Shown here: in pieces, positions 5,326 to 8,560 of the stretch
Layout of the letters: every line of letters begins with the position of its first letter
Position numbering within the stretch: position 1 is the stretch's first letter
From: an uncultured Clostridia bacterium
GTDB lineage: Bacteria; Bacillota; Clostridia; Oscillospirales; Oscillospiraceae
Assembly: GCA_937907715.1 (NCBI GenBank)
Contig: CALERM010000101.1
Coordinates: 1 to 8,560, forward strand
Direction: 5' to 3'
DNA: 8,560 nucleotides
The notes under the pieces: model-generated
Databases searched by the model: none
What the model was told of the DNA's origin: nothing
Seen by the model: the letters and a program-made list of their open reading frames with translations, nothing else
Made by a program: the position numbers and the translations under genes

Positions 5326-7062
5326 TCAGATGTACTGCTGCGTGTTGACGTCGATGACGCCGCGCGTGGTGATGCGGAGCGTCGGAATGACCGGCAGCGC
5401 CATGAAGCTGAGCGTCATAAAGGGATCAATCCCGCGGCTGACGCCGAGCGAGAACGCCGCGTCCTTCGCCGCTTCCAGCTCCTCGTTCATTTTCGTCAGC
5501 GGCTCGTCGGACATGATGCCCGCGATTTCCAGAACGACGCTGGCAAGCACCTTTCCGCCGTCTACGACGACGATGCCGCCGTGGTTTTCGACGATGTAGT
5601 TTGCCGCGAGCGCCATATCGGCCTCGTTCGTGCCGACGACGATGATGTTATGCGAGTCATGGGAGATGGACGTTGCGACCGCGCCGGACTTGAGCCCGTA
5701 GCCCTGAATGTAGCCCAGACCGATATGCCCGGTGTTTTTGTGGCGCTCGACGACGGCAATTTTCAGAATGTCCTTCTGCAGGTCTACATGGTCTGCGTAG
5801 CCGTTGTCAGTAGAGACAATCTCGCCCGGAATCATGCCGATGACGCCGCGCTGACGCACGTCTTCAAAATCGGACTTCGTCAGATGGCGGACATGGAACG
5901 TGTCGTGCGCCCGCTCGTCGAGATATTCCTCGATTGCGGGGGCGGGGAAATCCTTGAGCTTACCGTCATTATAATACAGCTCGCCCTTTTTGAAAACCAT
6001 TTCGACGTTAAACTCCTTGAAATTGTCGATGATCGCGAAATCTGCCAGATAGCCCGGGGCGATGGCGCCGCGGTTATTGAGCAGGAAGTAGCGCGCGGCG
6101 TGATGGCAGGCGACCTTGATGGTCAGAATCGGGTCGGCGCCGTATCTGTTGATCGCCTCGCGGCAGATATAGTCGATGTGCCCCTTCTCAAGTAAATCGT
6201 TCGGGTGCTTGTCGTCGGTGCAGAACATGCAGCGCTCGGCGTACTGCGGGGTAAGTAACCCTGCCAGCGCTTCGAGATTGCGCGCCGCCGTGCCCTCGCG
6301 GATCATGATGAACTGCCCGCGCTTGAGCTTTTCCAGCGCGTCTTCCATCGTCGAGCATTCATGGTCGGAGTAGACGCCGGCAGCGACGTAGGTATCCAGG
6401 TCCTTGCCGGTCAGACCCGGCGCGTGGCCGTCGATTTTCTTGTGGTGCGCCTGCGCGGCGACGATTTTGGAGACGACCTCCTTGTCGTTGTGAATGACGC
6501 CGTAGGCGTTCATCATTTCCGCCAAGCCCTGGACTCTCGGATAGTCGTAGAACGAGTCAATCGCCCGGTAGTCCAGGTTCGCGCCCGACTCGTCCATCGG
6601 CGTCGCCGGAACGCAGGACGGAAGCATGAACCGTACGTCGATCGGCAGTCCTTCGGTCGCCTGGAACATGTAGTCGATGCCGTCGGTACCCATGACGTTG
6701 GTGATTTCATGAGGATCGGTAATGACGGTTGTCGTGCCGTGCGGCAGCGTCGCGCGGACAAACTCCTTCGGGCTGACAAGGCTCGACTCCAGATGGATGT
6801 GCGCGTCAATGAAGCCGGGGCAGACAATCTTGCCCGTCATGTCGTATTCCACAACGCCGTCGTAGTCTCCCAGACCTACGATCAGCCCATTGGCGCAGGC
6901 GATGTCGCAGGTGATCAGCTCGTTGGAAAAGACGTTGACAAACGTCGCGTTCTTCAGAACCAGATCCGCCTTCTTCCGCCCGGATGCCGCCTCGATCACC
7001 TTCTGCTTTTTCAGCAGCTTTCTCTGAATTTTTCCTGCGTAGCTCTCGGTTGTGACTGCCAT
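5326..7062 (-). CDS. ade: Adenine deaminase
   Basis: This enzyme converts adenine to hypoxanthine and ammonia in purine salvage (EC 3.5.4.2). It belongs to the amidohydrolase superfamily and is 578 residues, normal for the bacterial Ade family. Visible motifs are HIHLESS (88-94) with the metal-binding HxH, PHGTTTVITDPHEI (107-120), DGHAPGL (211-217), SDHE (232-235) and CTDDKHP (281-287), which carries the catalytic aspartate region. The Ade-specific SISHDSHN (465-472) lies in the C-terminal domain. The ATG at 7062 is preferred because AAAGGA lies about eight bases upstream. The frame stays open to an ATG at 7143, but that region is leader with hairpins and would put unrelated residues in front. 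A promoter at 7168-7196 drives it, leaving a leader of about 100 bases. A terminator follows the gene, so it is probably largely monocistronic. Confidence 0.96.
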   Translation of the reverse strand: MAVTTESYAGKIQRKLLKKQKVIEAASGRKKADLVLKNATFVNVFSNELITCDIACANGLIVGLGDYDGVVEYDMTGKIVCPGFIDAHIHLESSLVSPKEFVRATLPHGTTTVITDPHEITNVMGTDGIDYMFQATEGLPIDVRFMLPSCVPATPMDESGANLDYRAIDSFYDYPRVQGLAEMMNAYGVIHNDKEVVSKIVAAQAHHKKIDGHAPGLTGKDLDTYVAAGVYSDHECSTMEDALEKLKRGQFIMIREGTAARNLEALAGLLTPQYAERCMFCTDDKHPNDLLEKGHIDYICREAINRYGADPILTIKVACHHAARYFLLNNRGAIAPGYLADFAIIDNFKEFNVEMVFKKGELYYNDGKLKDFPAPAIEEYLDERAHDTFHVRHLTKSDFEDVRQRGVIGMIPGEIVSTDNGYADHVDLQKDILKIAVVERHKNTGHIGLGYIQGYGLKSGAVATSISHDSHNIIVVGTNEADMALAANYIVENHGGIVVVDGGKVLASVVLEIAGIMSDEPLTKMNEELEAAKDAAFSLGVSRGIDPFMTLSFMALPVIPTLRITTRGVIDVNTQQYI

Positions 7063-7128
7063 GAAAATCATCCTTTCTTCGTTTTTTACGGTGCTGCATG
7101 CCGCCGTATCTGCCCGGTTTTTTTGGTT

Positions 7129-7145
7129 CTGTGCATTAAGCACAG
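7129..7145 (-). other. Small hairpin at the start of the ade leader
   Basis: CTGTGC and GCACAG pair over six bases around a five-base loop, about 16-32 bases after the predicted ade transcription start. It could stabilise the 5' end of the mRNA. It does not match a purine riboswitch, whose conserved joining regions were looked for and not found. Confidence 0.45.
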
Positions 7146-7167
7146 CTTCTTGCTGATATTAGCACAA

Positions 7168-7196
7168 ATTATACTCCAGAAGGCAGATTTTGTCCA
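7168..7196 (-). promoter_or_regulatory. Sigma-A type promoter of ade
   Basis: On the minus strand TGGACA (7196-7191) and TATAAT (7173-7168) are separated by exactly 17 bases. The start of transcription would be near 7161, about 100 bases before the ATG. The promoter faces away from the queH promoter at 7254-7282, leaving roughly 57 bases between the two -35 boxes for shared regulators. Confidence 0.8.
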
Positions 7197-7205
7197 TCCT
7201 GTTTT

Positions 7206-7215
7206 TGCGGCCGCA
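7206..7215. promoter_or_regulatory. Perfect 10-base palindrome between the divergent promoters
   Basis: TGCGGCCGCA is perfectly self-complementary and lies ten bases upstream of the ade -35 box, within the ade/queH control region. It might be an operator for a dimeric regulator. In GC-rich DNA such a palindrome can also arise by chance. Confidence 0.25.
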
Positions 7216-7241
7216 TAAAAGTTTTTGAGATTTCGCCGATG

Positions 7242-7247
7242 CCGAAC
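7242..7247. promoter_or_regulatory. Possible PurR-box core upstream of ade and queH
   Basis: CCGAAC followed by AAAAT matches the core of the Bacillus PurR box (AWWWCCGAACWWT), though the bases before the core fit poorly. It lies about 80-86 bases upstream of the predicted ade start and just ahead of the queH -35 box. A partner box in inverse orientation would be expected about 16-17 bases away; only a poor match (AAAGTTTTTGAG near 7218) is present. Confidence 0.25.
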
Positions 7248-7253
7248 AAAATC

Positions 7254-7282
7254 TGTACACACGCGCTGCCGCGTGGTATAAT
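7254..7282 (+). promoter_or_regulatory. Extended -10 promoter of queH
   Basis: TGTACA (7254-7259), 17 bases, then TATAAT (7277-7282) preceded by TGG, which is an extended -10 element (TGnTATAAT). Transcription should begin near 7289, only about 18 bases before the preferred queH start codon. Confidence 0.75.
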
Positions 7283-7306
7283 AAACGGATGAACGGGGGC
7301 GAACGT

Positions 7307-7852
7307 ATGAAGCTTTTGATGCACATCTGCTGCGCACCGTGCGCGAATCTGCCGATCGACGTGCTGCGCGCGGACGGTATTGATCTGACCGGCTACTGGT
7401 ACAATCCGAACATCCATCCCTTCACCGAATACCGCGCGCGCCGCAACTGCTTACAGGAGTATGCGAAGACCATCGATCTGCCGCTTCTGGTGCGCGACGA
7501 TTACGGGCTTCGCCCGTTTGTCCGGGCGGTCGCGGACGATATCGCCGGACGCTGCGTCAAGTGCTATGAGATGCGGCTTTTTGAGGCGGCGCGCATGGCA
7601 AAGGAGGGCGGCTTCGATGCATTTACCTCGTCGCTGTTCATCAGCCCCTATCAGCAGCATGAGCTGATGCGCGACGTCGCCTACCGCGCGGGCGAGGCAT
7701 ACGGCGTGCAGTTTTACTATCAGGACTTCCGCCCGCTGTTCCGAGACGGGCAGACAAGAGCGCGCGAGCTTGGCTTCTACATCCAGAAATACTGCGGCTG
7801 CGTCTTCTCCGAGCAGGAGCGCTACCAGAAGCCCTCGAGAATCATCCCATAA
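7307..7852 (+). CDS. queH: Epoxyqueuosine reductase QueH
   Basis: QueH (formerly DUF208) reduces epoxyqueuosine to queuosine at the wobble position of certain tRNAs. It is an iron-sulfur enzyme that replaces QueG in many anaerobes. The 181 residues contain the characteristic HICCAPC (6-12), NPNIHPFTEYRAR (33-45), RCVKCYEMR (82-90), SPYQQH (113-118) and KYCGCVFSE (161-169). The conserved cysteines Cys8, Cys9, Cys83, Cys86, Cys163 and Cys165 supply the metal and cluster ligands of the family. Two in-frame ATG codons are possible. The one at 7307 has GGGGG at 7295-7299 and lies inside the predicted transcript, whereas the ATG at 7289 coincides with the predicted transcription start and has no ribosome binding site. 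No other queuosine gene lies in this window. The gene is divergent from ade and convergent with bioY. Confidence 0.94.
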   Translation: MKLLMHICCAPCANLPIDVLRADGIDLTGYWYNPNIHPFTEYRARRNCLQEYAKTIDLPLLVRDDYGLRPFVRAVADDIAGRCVKCYEMRLFEAARMAKEGGFDAFTSSLFISPYQQHELMRDVAYRAGEAYGVQFYYQDFRPLFRDGQTRARELGFYIQKYCGCVFSEQERYQKPSRIIP

Positions 7853-7864
7853 TGCTACCGCCCG

Positions 7865-7881
7865 AAAAGCGCCAGCTTTTT
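7865..7881 (+). terminator. Small hairpin with T-run after queH
   Basis: AAAAGC and GCTTTT pair over six bases around GCCA, ending in a run of five T, 13 bases after the queH stop. The stem is short and has only two G-C pairs, so it is a weak terminator. It may act together with the stronger hairpin at 7891-7921. Confidence 0.4.
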
Positions 7882-7890
7882 GGACAGGCA

Positions 7891-7921
7891 AAGGGCGCGC
7901 CGCATTTTGCGGCGCGCCCTT
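7891..7921. terminator. GC-rich hairpin between convergent queH and bioY
   Basis: A 13-base arm starting AAGGGCGCGCC pairs perfectly with GCGGCGCGCCCTT around the loop ATTTT. It sits between two convergent genes, where a bidirectional terminator is expected. Neither strand has a proper U-run (TTCGTGC on plus, CTTTGCC on minus), so it may pause or block rather than release polymerase, or protect mRNA 3' ends. Confidence 0.65.
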
Positions 7922-7963
7922 CGTGCAGGATTGACTTTTCCCGCAAAATATGGCAACATGAAA

Positions 7964-8527
7964 TCAAGCCTGCTCTTTCTTCTGCGGCAGAGCGAACATC
8001 GCGGGCATCCGGCGCGTCACGGCGACGCACAGAAGGCTTCCTACCGTGATTTTCAGCAGGTCTCCCGGCAGATAGATCAGCATGCCGCTGCGAAGCACCT
8101 GCCAGAGGGTCAGCCCTTTTCCGAGGTAGCCGTTTGCAATCAGCGCCATATACGGAACGCCGATGGCGTATAAAATGGCGAGACCCGCGAGCATCGCAAA
8201 CGCCGTGCGCCAGAAGGTGAGCGGTCGTCTTGCCAGCTTTCCGATCACAAACGCGCACGGAATCAGCCCCAGCAGAAAGCCGAACGTCGGCTGGAAAATA
8301 TACGAAAAGCCGCCGCCGAGCGCAAAAATCGGCACGCCGACGAGCCCGATGAGCACATACACTGCCTGCGACAGCGCGCCGCAGCCCGCGCCGAGCAGCA
8401 CGCCCGCCATCGCCGTAAAGAGAAATTGCAGCGAGATGGCGGCAAGGGCAAACGGGATTTTGAAAAATGCGCCGACTGCCGTCAGCGCGGCAAACAGCGC
8501 GCAGAGAATCATGGTTCGGGTTTTCAT
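7964..8527 (-). CDS. bioY: Biotin ECF transporter substrate-binding protein BioY
   Basis: BioY is the membrane S component that binds biotin and, with a shared energising module (EcfA, EcfA', EcfT), imports it. The 187-residue length is normal for the family. The protein is almost entirely hydrophobic, with about six membrane segments (near 6-22, 33-49, 51-70, 80-97, 107-128 and 150-170). Family motifs include GGGFSYIFQPTFGFLLG at 71-87 and YLPGDLLK at 152-159. A Lys/Arg-containing tail follows. The ATG at 8527 is preceded by AGGAGG at 8536-8531, spaced close. No ATPase or T-protein gene is visible, so it probably uses the shared energy-coupling genes elsewhere. A likely BirA half-site lies directly upstream, which would tie expression to biotin supply. 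Confidence 0.94.
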   Translation of the reverse strand: MKTRTMILCALFAALTAVGAFFKIPFALAAISLQFLFTAMAGVLLGAGCGALSQAVYVLIGLVGVPIFALGGGFSYIFQPTFGFLLGLIPCAFVIGKLARRPLTFWRTAFAMLAGLAILYAIGVPYMALIANGYLGKGLTLWQVLRSGMLIYLPGDLLKITVGSLLCVAVTRRMPAMFALPQKKEQA

Positions 8528-8540
8528 AGTGCCTCCTGTA

Positions 8541-8548
8541 TTGTAAAC
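8541..8548. promoter_or_regulatory. Probable BirA operator half-site upstream of bioY (cut by window edge)
   Basis: TTGTAAAC matches a half of the Firmicutes BirA operator (TTGTWAAC, spacer of about 14-16, GTTWACAA). It lies five bases upstream of the bioY ribosome binding site. The matching half would fall just beyond base 8560, so the full operator cannot be confirmed here. Confidence 0.55.
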
Positions 8549-8560
8549 TTGATTTTTTCT

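Noticed and set aside
7063..7143. N-terminal extension of adenine deaminase to the ATG at 7143
   Set aside because: That ATG is inside the leader hairpin and has no ribosome binding site; AAAGGA supports the ATG at 7062.
7063..7160. Purine riboswitch in the ade leader
   Set aside because: The leader shows only a small hairpin and an A-rich stretch; the conserved purine-riboswitch joining segments and three-way junction are not present.
5281..7218. Two long open frames on the plus strand opposite ade (5281-6195 and 6361-7218)
   Set aside because: They arise from codon bias of the ade gene; composition is atypical, ribosome binding sites are lacking, and ade motifs on the minus strand are unmistakable.
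7931..7960. TTGACT as a -35 box in the queH/bioY gap
   Set aside because: No acceptable -10 box lies 16-18 bases downstream, and no gene starts there.
8540..8545. TACAAT on the minus strand as a -10 box for bioY
   Set aside because: Transcription would then start within the ribosome binding site; the bases are better explained as part of the BirA half-site, and the promoter is probably beyond the window.

Overview
The window looks like a chromosomal stretch of a GC-rich Firmicute, most likely class Clostridia and perhaps an Oscillospiraceae/Ruminococcaceae-type gut anaerobe. This is an inference from four things: the lipoprotein signal of the binding protein, strong AGGAGG ribosome binding sites, sigma-A type promoters with 17-base spacers, and a BioY-type biotin importer next to QueH and a Clostridia-like adenine deaminase. 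No rRNA, tRNA, phage, transposase or CRISPR array was seen.

Positions 1-3919 (plus strand) hold two tandem polar amino acid ABC import modules. The first is cut by the window edge and shows a permease (3' part) and its ATPase. A leader of about 220 bases with hairpins and a clear promoter (TTGATA, 17 bases, TATAAT) follows. Then comes a complete three-gene module: lipoprotein binding protein, permease (TTG start) and ATPase (GTG start, overlapping the permease). A strong hairpin sits between the binding protein and permease genes.

Positions 3920-4166 are a convergent gap filled almost entirely by hairpins. It carries two identical 26-base terminator-like hairpins in direct orientation, and the ends around them form an imperfect terminal inverted repeat of about 45 bases. 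This is the least explained part of the window.

Positions 4167-7062 (minus strand) hold adenine deaminase (ade) followed by an M20D-family amidohydrolase. A terminator-like hairpin lies between them, just upstream of the amidohydrolase ribosome binding site. Positions 7063-7306 are a divergent control region with one recognisable promoter for each of ade and queH.

Positions 7307-8560 hold queH (plus strand, queuosine biosynthesis) converging on bioY (minus strand, biotin uptake). A GC-rich hairpin lies between them, and a probable half of a BirA operator sits at the right edge.

Taken together the genes point to scavenging: amino acids are imported, N-acylated amino acids hydrolysed, adenine deaminated to hypoxanthine with release of ammonia, and biotin taken up. 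I found no convincing new multi-gene system. The items most worth checking are the hairpin cluster at 3936-4155 and the control regions.
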